Shown: piece after piece, positions 34,507-43,212 of the stretch | How positions within the stretch are numbered: the stretch's first letter is position 1 | Layout: each line of letters starts with the position of its first letter | From: JASGMR01 sp963664675 | GTDB lineage: Bacteria > Thermotogota > Thermotogae > Petrotogales > Kosmotogaceae | DNA length: 64,000 bases | NCBI GenBank assembly: GCA_963664675.2 | Contig: CAXXLB010000014.1 | Span: forward strand, 62,001 to 126,000 | Direction: 5' to 3' | The notes under the pieces: generated by a model | The model's database searches: none | Seen by the model: only the letters and a program-made list of their open reading frames with translations | Told to the model about the DNA's origin: nothing | Position numbers and translations under genes: made by a program

Positions 34507-35421
34507 CTAATCATATCTTTGTGGTAAAAATTTGAATTGAACGATTGTCAAGATTAAGATAATTACAAACAATATAAATGACATCGCACATGCTACTCCC
34601 ATTTGTTCATATCTGAATGCGTGATTGTAAATGTACATTGTGAAAGTAAGCAAAGAATTGTCAGGCCCTCCATAAGATCCTCCACCGGCACCGTATAGTA
34701 CATAGACAATATCAAATACTTGAAAGGAACCTATAGTGGTGGTAACAACTAAAAAAAAGGTAGTCGGTTTCAACATTGGTAGAGTGATACCAAAAAATTG
34801 TCTGAAACTTGAAGCCCCGTCAATTTTTGCTGATTCATAAAGCTGATCAGGGATACCTTTTAATCCTGCCAGATATATCAACATTGTTCCACCACATCCC
34901 CAGGCCGCTAAAATTGATACGGCAAATAAAGCAATTTTTGAATCACCAAGCCAATTAAAACCTTTTAAGCCAATTGCTTCCAGAAAAGTATTCAGAAGAC
35001 CATACATAGGATCATAAACCCATTTCCATATTGCTGCCACTGCAACACTTGAGGTGATGACCGGTAAATAAAATGCCACCTTAAAAAAACCTTCCAGTTT
35101 TTCTTTTTCGATATTGTTAATTATAAGAGCGAGAACCAGTCCCGAAATAATAGTCATTGGTACTGCCAACAAGGAATAGGTCAGTGTTACTTTCAAAGAA
35201 TGCCAAAAATAAGGATATTTAACACTATCAGTTAATAAGTTAACATAATTATCTATTCCTACCCAGACAGGAGTACTTCTCATATTCCATTTTGTGAAGC
35301 TGAAAAACAGAGAAAAAACAACTGGTGCTATAAGAAAAACACCTGCGTATAAAAGCATAGGCAGAGCAAAAAGAATACCCGCCAGCTTTTCTCTGCTGGC
35401 GAATAATTTTGACTTTTTCAT
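34507..35421 (-). CDS. Sugar ABC transporter permease (MalF/UgpA type)
   Basis: This 304-residue CUT1 permease has six membrane helices and the EAA-type loop ESAKIDGASSFRQFFGITLPMLKP near residue 200. It begins KLAGILFALPMLLYAGVFLIAPVVFSLFFSF, the usual first span. It forms the membrane channel with the MalG-type partner three genes into the operon. The start ATG 35421 overlaps the end of the binding-protein gene by four bases, and AAGGAAG lies inside that gene. Substrate: probably the product of the linked GH35 enzyme. Confidence 0.9.
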   Translation of the reverse strand: MKKSKLFASREKLAGILFALPMLLYAGVFLIAPVVFSLFFSFTKWNMRSTPVWVGIDNYVNLLTDSVKYPYFWHSLKVTLTYSLLAVPMTIISGLVLALIINNIEKEKLEGFFKVAFYLPVITSSVAVAAIWKWVYDPMYGLLNTFLEAIGLKGFNWLGDSKIALFAVSILAAWGCGGTMLIYLAGLKGIPDQLYESAKIDGASSFRQFFGITLPMLKPTTFFLVVTTTIGSFQVFDIVYVLYGAGGGSYGGPDNSLLTFTMYIYNHAFRYEQMGVACAMSFILFVIILILTIVQFKFLPQRYD

Positions 35422-36605
35422 TCTTCCTTCAAAAGTTCATTGGCCGCCTTTACGGCGTCATTTAAAGCTTCCTGAGGAGTTTTTTCATTTGAGAGAACTT
35501 CTCCGATAGCTTTTCCTATAATTTCATCATTAATTTTTAACCAATTTATTGCGGTAGGTCTTGCAAAGGAATATTTCATTTGTTCCATGAACATAGACAT
35601 TTCAGGATCTTTATTAAATCTTGGATCACTTGTGGCTTCTATTCTAGTTGGAAAATTTCCCATTACCATGGCCATATCGGCTGCATTTTCTTTATTGGTG
35701 AGAAATTTAATGAACTTCCATGATGCCTCTTTGTTTTCGGAGTCTGAATAAATTACTATATCTTCTCCTCCCAGATTTGTAGCATATTTTTCTTTCATGG
35801 GAATCAATGCTATACCAAAATTAAGATCCGGCCAATTATTCCTATAACTACTCAGCATCCACGGACCATTTACAATCATTCCAATATGTCCGGTTTCAAA
35901 AGCGTTGGCGGAATCCAGAACTTCTTTTTCCGAGTACTTCTTGAGTTCTTTCATCAGATTGAGTGCATCAACCCCAGCCTGTGAATTGAAAACCGCTTTA
36001 CCGTCAACCACCATTTCTCCTCCTGCCGAATGGACAAATGCAGGTATTATCCATGCCCCCCATCCATCACCTTCAAGATATTCGAAAGCGGAAACTTCAC
36101 CGGGTATGTAAATCTCTTTTGATATTTCCAACAACTCGTCCCATGTTTTTGGAGGCTCTGCAATAAGATCCTTGTTATAGATCATTGCCACAGACGTCTG
36201 AGATATGGGTAATCCGTAATATTCACCTTTATAAATACATGTATCCAGTGGGCCTTTTATATAATTTGAGAGATCTAAATTATCTTTTTCAATATATTCT
36301 GTTATGTTCAATAACAAGCCATCTTTTGCAAATAAAGGTAACAATGGTTGATCGATATAAGATATGTCTGGTAATTCACCAACAGCCGCGGCTGTCTTGA
36401 GTTTTATCTCGAAATCGCTTTTGGGAAGATAAACCATATTAACTTTGATATCGTTATTTTCCAACTGAAATTTATCCACTAGACCTGCCATGATTTCTTT
36501 TTGAGAAAAATCAACTGTTTCATATCCCCAGAAAGTTATAGTTGCCTTTCCAAACAACATTAACGATAAAAACAAAATCATTAAAACAAAAATAAAATTT
36601 TTCAT
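35418..36605 (-). CDS. Sugar ABC transporter substrate-binding protein (family 1)
   Basis: This 395-residue secreted protein has a signal peptide (to about residue 20) and an extracellular solute-binding family 1 fold: TFWGYETVD at the N-terminus, FQLENNDIKVNMVYLPKSDFEIKLKTAAAVGELPDISYID, the YGLPIS and MIYNKDL segments, and MIVNGPWMLS. It captures an oligosaccharide or sugar in the periplasm for the two adjacent permeases. It follows the ROK gene without a gap (its ribosome site AAGGAGG lies in the end of that gene) and overlaps the MalF-type gene. Ligand unknown; a galactoside is inferred from the GH35 gene. Confidence 0.9.
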   Translation of the reverse strand: MKNFIFVLMILFLSLMLFGKATITFWGYETVDFSQKEIMAGLVDKFQLENNDIKVNMVYLPKSDFEIKLKTAAAVGELPDISYIDQPLLPLFAKDGLLLNITEYIEKDNLDLSNYIKGPLDTCIYKGEYYGLPISQTSVAMIYNKDLIAEPPKTWDELLEISKEIYIPGEVSAFEYLEGDGWGAWIIPAFVHSAGGEMVVDGKAVFNSQAGVDALNLMKELKKYSEKEVLDSANAFETGHIGMIVNGPWMLSSYRNNWPDLNFGIALIPMKEKYATNLGGEDIVIYSDSENKEASWKFIKFLTNKENAADMAMVMGNFPTRIEATSDPRFNKDPEMSMFMEQMKYSFARPTAINWLKINDEIIGKAIGEVLSNEKTPQEALNDAVKAANELLKEE

Positions 36606-36606
36606 A

Positions 36607-37764
36607 CTATTTCCTCCTTATTATATGACCATCAATTACCTGTTCCATTGCCAAAGCAGCAGCACCGTACGGGATATCTTTTTCTTCATTATTTGTAAAA
36701 CTGATTTTTAATTTAATTTTATTGGGTGTTAATGCTTCGCCATAAACCTTTTCTTTTAACTGTTGAATCATGTATTTACCAATGATTGCTATTTCACCGC
36801 CGATAAAAATGTGTGTGGGATTAATTAAATTTACGAGATTGGTTATCAAAATTGAAAGATATTTTATTTCTTCTTCTAAAATCTTGAAAGTTTTTTGGTC
36901 TCCCCTATCAAGTGCAAATTTGAAATCTTCAAGAGAAAGAGTTTTGTTTTCAGAGCAAGCCGAGAATCTTTTTAATAAAGCAGGTACTGATGCTAAAACT
37001 TCGGCACAACCCCTCCTTCCACAATTACAACGAGAAGAACTTTCGGAAATAACCATATGGCCAGCTTCCAGAGCGCCACCAGTGCCGCCGTGAAAAATTT
37101 CGTTGTTTAAAACAAGTCCCGCTCCTATCCCTGTTCCTATAATTATTCCCAAAGTTATATCATTTTTGTCAAGATTTAAATGTTTGTGCTGGGCAAAAGC
37201 CATTAAATTTGCACCGTTTTCTGAAAATACGGGTATATTCAATCTTTCTTCGAGTAATGTGCTCACTGGTATTTGTTTCCAGTTTAAATTCGGTGCGATA
37301 ATTAAGTTTTTCATGTCGGGACTAGTGATTCCTGGCAATCCGATTCCAAAACTTACTACCTTTGACAGGTCGATATTGTTTTTTTTCAGTATAAAGAAAA
37401 AATTTTCCTGAATTAGATCAAAAAGCTCTTCCGAAGATTCTCCCGGGTTGAATCTGACTGAAGAAGAGCATACAACTTCATCAGAAGGATTGATAACAAT
37501 AAAATTCACTTGAGCTTCCCCAACTTCTACTCCTACAGAAAATGAACTGTTTTTACACAATTCGAGTAAAACAGGTTTTCTTCCACCATTACTGTTGCCT
37601 TGTCCCCTTTCTTTAACGAACCCGGCCTTGATTAAATAATCAACGCACCTGCTTACGGTGGAAAGGCTCAACTTCGTCAAGTGAGAAATTGAAGTTCTGG
37701 AAATTGGATAATTTCTTTTAATCACTTTGAAAACAAGTAATGTATTTTTGAATTTTATTTTCAC
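36607..37764 (-). CDS. ROK-family transcriptional regulator
   Basis: The 385-residue protein has an N-terminal winged helix (about 15-65; ISRTSISHLTKLSLSTVSRCVDYLIKAGFV) joined by GGRKPVLLEL to a ROK sugar-kinase fold. The latter has GIGAGLVLNNEI, EAGHM and the zinc motif CNCGRRGCAEV. The phosphate loop of true kinases is altered, so it is a regulator rather than a kinase. I start it at GTG 37764, six bases after GAGGTGG; upstream frame codons overlap the promoter. It leads the operon ROK-binding protein-two permeases-GH35 and probably represses its own transcription until an imported sugar binds (inference). Confidence 0.88.
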   Translation of the reverse strand: MKIKFKNTLLVFKVIKRNYPISRTSISHLTKLSLSTVSRCVDYLIKAGFVKERGQGNSNGGRKPVLLELCKNSSFSVGVEVGEAQVNFIVINPSDEVVCSSSVRFNPGESSEELFDLIQENFFFILKKNNIDLSKVVSFGIGLPGITSPDMKNLIIAPNLNWKQIPVSTLLEERLNIPVFSENGANLMAFAQHKHLNLDKNDITLGIIIGTGIGAGLVLNNEIFHGGTGGALEAGHMVISESSSRCNCGRRGCAEVLASVPALLKRFSACSENKTLSLEDFKFALDRGDQKTFKILEEEIKYLSILITNLVNLINPTHIFIGGEIAIIGKYMIQQLKEKVYGEALTPNKIKLKISFTNNEEKDIPYGAAALAMEQVIDGHIIRRK

Positions 37765-37787
37765 TAACAACCACCTCGTATATACAA

Positions 37788-37816
37788 ATAATAATTTTTT
37801 TGGAAGCAATTATCAA
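37788..37816 (-). promoter_or_regulatory. Promoter of the ROK operon
   Basis: On the minus strand TTGATA (37811-37816) and TATTAT (37788-37793) are spaced by exactly 17 bases. The predicted transcription start (about 37781) lies just before the ribosome site GAGGTGG, which supports the GTG start at 37764. Confidence 0.65.
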
Positions 37817-38230
37817 ATTCGATTATCGACCAGGAGAAAGTTTTACGTGGATATATGGGAGATTACTAAATAAAATAAAAAGGAATTGTATAGTTAACTT
37901 TCTTTCAGAAAGATAGTAAGTGAAATTATCAAAAATTTGAAAGTGATCTTTCAGTCATATGAAATGTGGAAATGTTCTTTTAAACACATAAAATTTACAA
38001 ATACGGTGACGAAAATTCATTCTTGTAGTAACAATTTTGATATTTTAAAATGGGTCAATCCAATATTTAATGACGCTTTCTCAAATATTGGGAAGAACTA
38101 AGTCAAATATTAATATTTATTCAGAGAAGAATTCTTTATTAAATAATCATTTGAATGAATCTGTAATATTCTGCGATAATAAATTTTTCATAGGGATTTT
38201 TTAAGATTCAAATTTTTAAAAAACAACTAC

Positions 38231-38259
38231 TTGACAATGCAAAGTAGCAGTTGTATAAT
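38231..38259 (+). promoter_or_regulatory. Consensus promoter of the PadR gene with inverted repeats
   Basis: TTGACA (38231-38236) and TATAAT (38254-38259) are both perfect and 17 bases apart. An inverted repeat CTACTT (38227-38232) / AAGTAG (38242-38247) overlaps the -35 box and is a candidate operator for the PadR protein itself. The -10 position means any start codon before about 38266 is impossible. Confidence 0.8.
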
Positions 38260-38301
38260 AAATTCACTACTATACATTGCAATATAGCGAGGGGTGATAA
38301 C

Positions 38302-38652
38302 ATAAATAATTCACAGATATTGAAAGGATTACTTGAAGGTTGTATTTTAAAATTGATTGAAAGAGAAGAGTCATATGGTTATAAGATTTGCGAAGATCTG
38401 CTTAAGGAAGGGTATAAAAAAATAAATGAGGGAACAATCTATCCGATACTTATAAGACTTGAAAAAAAGAAATTGATTAATTCAACAAGGAGAAGTTCTC
38501 CGTTTGGACCGGCCAGAAAATATTTTAATATTAGCGAAAGCGGCCGGGAATATTTAAGGGCTTTTGAATACGAATGGAATGAGATAAAAAAAATTGTGGA
38601 TAAATTTGTCGGTGAAGAAGGAGGTAAGAAAGATGAAGGAGAAAATGAATAA
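38302..38652 (+). CDS. PadR-family transcriptional regulator
   Basis: The 116-residue protein is a compact PadR winged-helix repressor: ILKGLLEGCILKLIEREESYGYKICEDL, then NEGTIYPILIRLEKKKLI (recognition helix) and GPARKYFNISESGREYL (wing). No ATG, GTG or TTG exists in frame between the transcription start (about 38266) and the conserved domain. The family's usual N-terminus (NNSQILKG) is reached from ATA 38302, which sits five bases after GAGGGGTG, so I start there; TTG 38320 would cut into the first helix. It overlaps the next gene by 20 bases and likely controls both. Confidence 0.85.
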   Translation: MNNSQILKGLLEGCILKLIEREESYGYKICEDLLKEGYKKINEGTIYPILIRLEKKKLINSTRRSSPFGPARKYFNISESGREYLRAFEYEWNEIKKIVDKFVGEEGGKKDEGENE

Positions 38653-39520
38653 GAATACTAAAATTCTGCTTTTGTCATCGTTGCTTTTATTTGTTATTTT
38701 AATAATAACGACAATAGTTTACTTATATAGCGCATCAAAGAATAATGGCGTAACAACAGGGATGACCATAGTAGCGATTTTTGTAGTTTCGATTGCTATG
38801 CTGTCAGTTATATTTGTTTTCGTTTTAAGAAAAAGAAGAGAGAAAAAGTATTCCTTTTTGAATAAAGAATACAGAGATTGTCTTGATGATATTATGCTCA
38901 ATATAAAGATATCTAATATGAATAATTATTCGAAGAAACAAATTGAAGAAGATATACTGGATATCTTCAGCAAGGCGCAACAAAATAACAGAATCTTGAA
39001 AGAAGTAATAGGCGATGATAAGGAAAAATTCATTACGGAAGTTATAAATGTTCATGGAGCCAAGAATAATTTTTTAACCTATGAGTTATCGGGTTTTCAA
39101 TACTTTATCATGTATCTTTTTGCAGTTCAGATATATGATTTCGTGAGAAATTTTAATAATAACAACGATTTCTTCAGTACAAACATCGAAAATTCCACAA
39201 TTTTTTTATTTGGATTGATAGCATTGGTTACAATACCCCTCATTATGAAGGCTCGAAGTGTGGCCATGAGAAAAAACAGGATTTCTCTTGTAGTGATCTT
39301 ATATATAATTGCACCGGTGATTACTCTGGGAGGATTTATCTTTTTTATGGAATACATGCGATCAATCACAGAAAAATCGGATTTTGTAATATTTATATTG
39401 GATAAGAGTACTATTATTTTTGGTAATGTATTTATGATGATTTTCGGTGTGGGATTGATATTAATGGCATGGTGGCTTAAAAAATTAATACAGAAAAGAA
39501 CTCTGAATAAATATCTGTAA
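38633..39520 (+). CDS. PadR-associated membrane protein (DUF1048-like)
   Basis: The 295-residue protein has a pair of N-terminal membrane helices, a cytoplasmic region (about 80-145) with KEYRDCLDDIMLNI and RILKEVIGDDKEKFITEV that resembles DUF1048 domains, and four further C-terminal membrane helices. DUF1048/DUF1700-type proteins are regularly paired with PadR regulators, often in stress or transport control. It starts at ATG 38633, seven bases after AGAAGGAGGT, inside the end of the PadR gene, so translation is coupled. The function is unknown; the DUF1048 match is by pattern. Confidence 0.65.
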   Translation: MKEKMNKNTKILLLSSLLLFVILIITTIVYLYSASKNNGVTTGMTIVAIFVVSIAMLSVIFVFVLRKRREKKYSFLNKEYRDCLDDIMLNIKISNMNNYSKKQIEEDILDIFSKAQQNNRILKEVIGDDKEKFITEVINVHGAKNNFLTYELSGFQYFIMYLFAVQIYDFVRNFNNNNDFFSTNIENSTIFLFGLIALVTIPLIMKARSVAMRKNRISLVVILYIIAPVITLGGFIFFMEYMRSITEKSDFVIFILDKSTIIFGNVFMMIFGVGLILMAWWLKKLIQKRTLNKYL

Positions 39521-39774
39521 AGTACCTTATTAAATTGATTCAGATAACAGATGGATAAGATTAGTGAAGAAGGTACCCTTAGGAAAAGACAGAAGAAATT
39601 TACTTGAAGAAATCTTCTAAAAAATTGATTGTTTCGGCCGAATTATCTTTAACTTTGCTGTAAAATATAAAAGATATTAAAAACTTTTATGTTTGTTTTA
39701 CCGATTATTGAAAAATTCATGATTGATAGAAATATAAAAAGTTATAATTATTATTGCTGTAGTGCGATTTTTAT

Positions 39775-40554
39775 TTATAAAAATAGCGAATATTGATTGT
39801 ACTTCAGTAGGCCTGCTCCATGTTGAACTTTTCCTTTTTCCCTGTTTGCCAGGACAAATTTTACAAACGAATGGAAATCTTCAACAGGAATATTCAGTTC
39901 GTTATGACTGGGAAATATTCGTTTTAAACTGGATAAAGTTGTTGTGATTTTTTCTAGTGATTCACAGTATTTGTGTGGATCAGTACTTGGATAATTCACG
40001 TATATTGTTCCTTTGTAAAACAAATCTCCGGTGAATAACATTTTTGTTTTACAATCGAAAAATACGAGGTGTCCCGGCGAATGCCCTGGGGTATGTAATA
40101 TTTTTATCTTTCTTTTTCCAAGATCGATGATTTCATCCTCATCAATTATTTTGCTCGGCTCACCCGTATAAATTTTATATTTTTCAATGTCAAAATCTTC
40201 AGGAGGCGTAATGGAGAAGGGTTCTTTCATTATATTTTGTTTAATGACAGAAAGTGGAATGGGAATTCCAGATTCCATCCACTTTTTTTCATTGGTATGA
40301 ACTGCGATAAAATCAAAATATTTATGTCCGCCTATATGATCCCAATGATAATGAGTTGTGAAGACTTTTACAGGTAAAACCGTTAATCTGTCTACAACTT
40401 TTTTGATATTTCCTATTCCCAATCCGGTATCGATTAAAAGGGCCGTTTCAGATCCCATTAAAAGAAAGCTGTGAACCCTTTCCCAGTGACCGTATTCACT
40501 TATTGCATAGGTGAAGTCATCGATTTTTTCCACCTTAAACCAATCGGTATTCAA
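39775..40554 (-). CDS. Metallo-beta-lactamase fold hydrolase
   Basis: The 259-residue cytoplasmic protein has the MBL signature HYHWDHIGG (HxHxDH) for the dinuclear metal site, followed by the later ligands in HTPGHSPGHLVF, FTGDLFYKG and the C-terminal SHNE. Family members hydrolyse thioesters, phosphoesters or lactones; the specific activity cannot be read. I place the start at TTG 40554, seven bases after AGGAGG; an upstream ATG (40584) lies before that site. It is convergent with the PadR pair and shares no clear operon. Confidence 0.85.
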   Translation of the reverse strand: MNTDWFKVEKIDDFTYAISEYGHWERVHSFLLMGSETALLIDTGLGIGNIKKVVDRLTVLPVKVFTTHYHWDHIGGHKYFDFIAVHTNEKKWMESGIPIPLSVIKQNIMKEPFSITPPEDFDIEKYKIYTGEPSKIIDEDEIIDLGKRKIKILHTPGHSPGHLVFFDCKTKMLFTGDLFYKGTIYVNYPSTDPHKYCESLEKITTTLSSLKRIFPSHNELNIPVEDFHSFVKFVLANREKGKVQHGAGLLKYNQYSLFL

Positions 40555-40673
40555 TATGAAACCTCCTGAGAAATCAAAAAGCATTCACCGTTCATTTCGG
40601 TAGTTTTATACAATAATTTAACAAAATACAATACATTCTTCGATCTTTTTATAGGGTCAAAATACTGTGAGCT

Positions 40674-41246
40674 TCAATATAAACTCTCATATAATTTTTT
40701 GTGATCCGCTTTTTTTATTTTTTTTACCGTATCGTATTCAGAATTTGTAAGCAATGTGGCAAATGTTAGATTTACATATCTTATTCGCGATAGATCTGTT
40801 AGTTTTGTAAGAAGTAAAATTTCTTCATTTGAAATTTTTAATTCTTTTTCCAATTTTTTTCTTTTTTCTTTTGTAATAATCATATCGTAAAGTTCGATTG
40901 TTGTTTTAATTCCCATATTTTGCAATTTCTTTTTGGTTGAGTCACTTATTTCAGGAAAATCCTCAATCTTTCGTGGTTGCGGATAATAACTGTTTATTTC
41001 TCTTCTGAGAACTATAAGAAAATTTTCAGGCAACGATGTCTTTAATGAAAATTGTTTCACTTCTTTTTTAGTTTTCAATGTAGATTTTAAATCACTCATA
41101 GTTTTTAGATTTTGAGACTTGATTATTTCAAAACGTTCATCAATATTCTTTTTCAAAATTTGTTGACTCGGGAGTAAATCTTCCGTTTTTAACTTTTCTT
41201 TTAATTTATCGAGTGAAATCCTGGTCAAATCAATATAATATCCCAT
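40674..41246 (-). CDS. DUF4332-family protein (helix-hairpin-helix type)
   Basis: The 190-residue protein matches the DUF4332 pattern: an N-terminal YYIDLTRISLDKLKEKL, DLLPSQQILKKNIDERF, LIVLRREINSYYPQP and two helix-hairpin-helix-like segments (DFPEISDSTKKKLQNMG and a C-terminal DLSRIRYVN). Such proteins may bind DNA or other proteins, but none has a defined role that I know of. It starts at ATG 41246 behind GGAGGAG. It lies 170 bases downstream of the secreted PHP gene, on the same strand. Confidence 0.75.
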   Translation of the reverse strand: MGYYIDLTRISLDKLKEKLKTEDLLPSQQILKKNIDERFEIIKSQNLKTMSDLKSTLKTKKEVKQFSLKTSLPENFLIVLRREINSYYPQPRKIEDFPEISDSTKKKLQNMGIKTTIELYDMIITKEKRKKLEKELKISNEEILLLTKLTDLSRIRYVNLTFATLLTNSEYDTVKKIKKADHKKLYESLY

Positions 41247-41415
41247 AGTACTCCTCCATTTTACTCTAATTTTTGAATATTAAAAAATACAAATAATCAT
41301 AAAATGGTTATTGAAATAAGCATACGTTAATTTTTTGAAATTTTCAGAAAGTGTAGCATCGGTTATATTTATTGATATTTGTGAGGCGTACATAATTTGC
41401 CTCATCAATAATTTA

Positions 41416-43200
41416 TTATTCTTTATTCAAAATCTTTATCAGCTCTGTGTCATCTTCATCCGGGAGCAGTATTATTTTTCCCCCTTCTATTTTTTGTATG
41501 TATTCCGAATTTCCTGAATTTAACATTTTTCCCGATTCATCAAAGGTATCCTCAACACCAATATTAACGAGAAAATCATTATAACTCTGCACAATTTCTT
41601 CGGTCTTTTGAGCAGGATTGCCAATCATTATCAATGTACCACCACTTTTTATAAAAGTTTCCAGTATCGGATAATGCATTGTATGAAGCATCTTCATTTT
41701 ATCGAATGTTCCTTCTTCTCCCGGAAGAGGAATTATAAACACATTTGCTTTATCCAGAGAATCTTTTTTTATCATTTTTTCCAGATAGCTCACTTGATTT
41801 CCTCTGTTGGACATTTCTTCAATGAATTGTGCTCTGTAATCTTCTCCGTAGTTATAATGAGTTTTATCTATTATTATGTTTAATGAGTCTTCCGACATTA
41901 TTTTTATTTTTATTTCCGAATAAAATATATCATCTATATAGAGGAGCATTTTTTCTTCGTTTACGGGGATTTCAATACTCTCATAAGATATAGATTCGCC
42001 TTTGAGATTGTAATCTTTTGAAAGAATCGTTTTTTCTGTATCGCTTTTTATCGACAGATTGAGAATCTTTTCCTCCGTATTCATGTTAACCAGGTCGAAA
42101 AACAATTTTGTGAACTCTCCGCTCTTCACACTTTCCGGATATGCTTTTAAATTTAAAAGGTAAGTTTTGTTTGATGATTGAAGCCATATCGGAGTTGAAA
42201 TTGCCCTTTCACCATCGCATTCTTTTATTATCAGGTAATAGAATTCATATCCTGATTCCGGTTCTATTTCAAAGTTATATTTGAATTCATTTGAATCAAC
42301 GTGAATTTCATCATAAATTCCATTTTTATCGTAAATGTAAACCGTTTCAATTTTGTCATCCGGTGTTTCGATCAACTCTATATTGAATTTTATCGAAAAA
42401 GGATCGTATATTATTGAACCGGCCGGTTCATCATTTGCCCAGAATTTCAATATAAGGTTCTTGTCTTCTGTCCCGTAAGTGAGCATATTTTTCATCGAAT
42501 GATAAATATCCTCCACGGCTAAAGATTTTGAATATATAGCGGTTCTGGAATCATTAGCCGATCCCCAATTTGCCTTGTGATTGTCCTGTCCGATTGTTGT
42601 TCCGACATGCCATCCATTATTCAATGCCAGGGCAAAGTTTTCAAGCATTTCCTCCGATACAGTTTGATTCTGATACCAGTTTCCGTTACCTATTTCAAAT
42701 AAATTCATATATTTATCTACGTATGGATAATATTTACAATCATCGAAGTTTCCAAACATGGAAATGGGGTGATTAAACTGTCCAATTGGTTTATTAGTAC
42801 TAACCCACTCATAAAGAGAAATCAGGTTCGGATCGATGTTTCTATCCGTATACGTTTTTACATCGTAAAAATTTATGTGACCCGGCCCACTCGCTGTCCA
42901 TTCGAACCCGGGTATTCCAAGGAATGTATCTGTTGTCAAGGTTTTACATTCCTCAATTATAGAATCGTATTTGTTTTTACCGTTCGGCAATTCCTGTGAG
43001 AAATAATAGGCGTGATCTGTTACTGCCATAAAATCAATGAAATCATTCGCGTATTCCAGAGCCGTTTCAGGAGTTTCCACTCCATCGGAATATTCCGTAT
43101 GAGAATGAAGATTCCCAAAATATAGATTGTATTCTTCGTAAAAGGTGAATCCAAGTAAAGCTATGTTCAATACTAATAACACTGAAATGATTTTTTTCAT
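41416..43200 (-). CDS. Secreted CehA/McbA-like PHP-domain metallohydrolase
   Basis: The 594-residue protein has a signal peptide and a PHP-type metal phosphoesterase domain with HSHTEYSDG near residue 33, VTDHAYYFS, PGFEWT, FNHP and GQDNHKANWG, all placed as in the CehA/McbA family. A middle beta region and a C-terminal Rossmann-like segment (about 450-590, with DKTHYNYG, SYLEKM and GGTLIMIGNP) follow, similar to the unhooked segments seen in ThuA-like or glycosidase trimerisation domains. It probably hydrolyses a phosphate or ester in the periplasm. It is 12 bases downstream of the YiiX-like gene. Confidence 0.8.
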   Translation of the reverse strand: MKKIISVLLVLNIALLGFTFYEEYNLYFGNLHSHTEYSDGVETPETALEYANDFIDFMAVTDHAYYFSQELPNGKNKYDSIIEECKTLTTDTFLGIPGFEWTASGPGHINFYDVKTYTDRNIDPNLISLYEWVSTNKPIGQFNHPISMFGNFDDCKYYPYVDKYMNLFEIGNGNWYQNQTVSEEMLENFALALNNGWHVGTTIGQDNHKANWGSANDSRTAIYSKSLAVEDIYHSMKNMLTYGTEDKNLILKFWANDEPAGSIIYDPFSIKFNIELIETPDDKIETVYIYDKNGIYDEIHVDSNEFKYNFEIEPESGYEFYYLIIKECDGERAISTPIWLQSSNKTYLLNLKAYPESVKSGEFTKLFFDLVNMNTEEKILNLSIKSDTEKTILSKDYNLKGESISYESIEIPVNEEKMLLYIDDIFYSEIKIKIMSEDSLNIIIDKTHYNYGEDYRAQFIEEMSNRGNQVSYLEKMIKKDSLDKANVFIIPLPGEEGTFDKMKMLHTMHYPILETFIKSGGTLIMIGNPAQKTEEIVQSYNDFLVNIGVEDTFDESGKMLNSGNSEYIQKIEGGKIILLPDEDDTELIKILNKE

Positions 43201-43212
43201 TTTTTACCCCCT

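Larger units (their letters stand above)
37765..38301. other. Divergent control region between ROK operon and PadR gene
   Basis: These 537 bases hold no gene. They contain the ROK operon promoter (37788-37816, minus), and the PadR promoter (38231-38259, plus). A short CGAT-A-ATCG palindrome sits just upstream of the ROK -35 box and may be its operator. Between about 37900 and 38200 I see only AT-rich sequence. Confidence 0.5.

Noticed and set aside
38251..38304. TTG at 38251 as start of the PadR gene
   Set aside because: It overlaps the -10 box of a consensus promoter, so it cannot be in the transcript.
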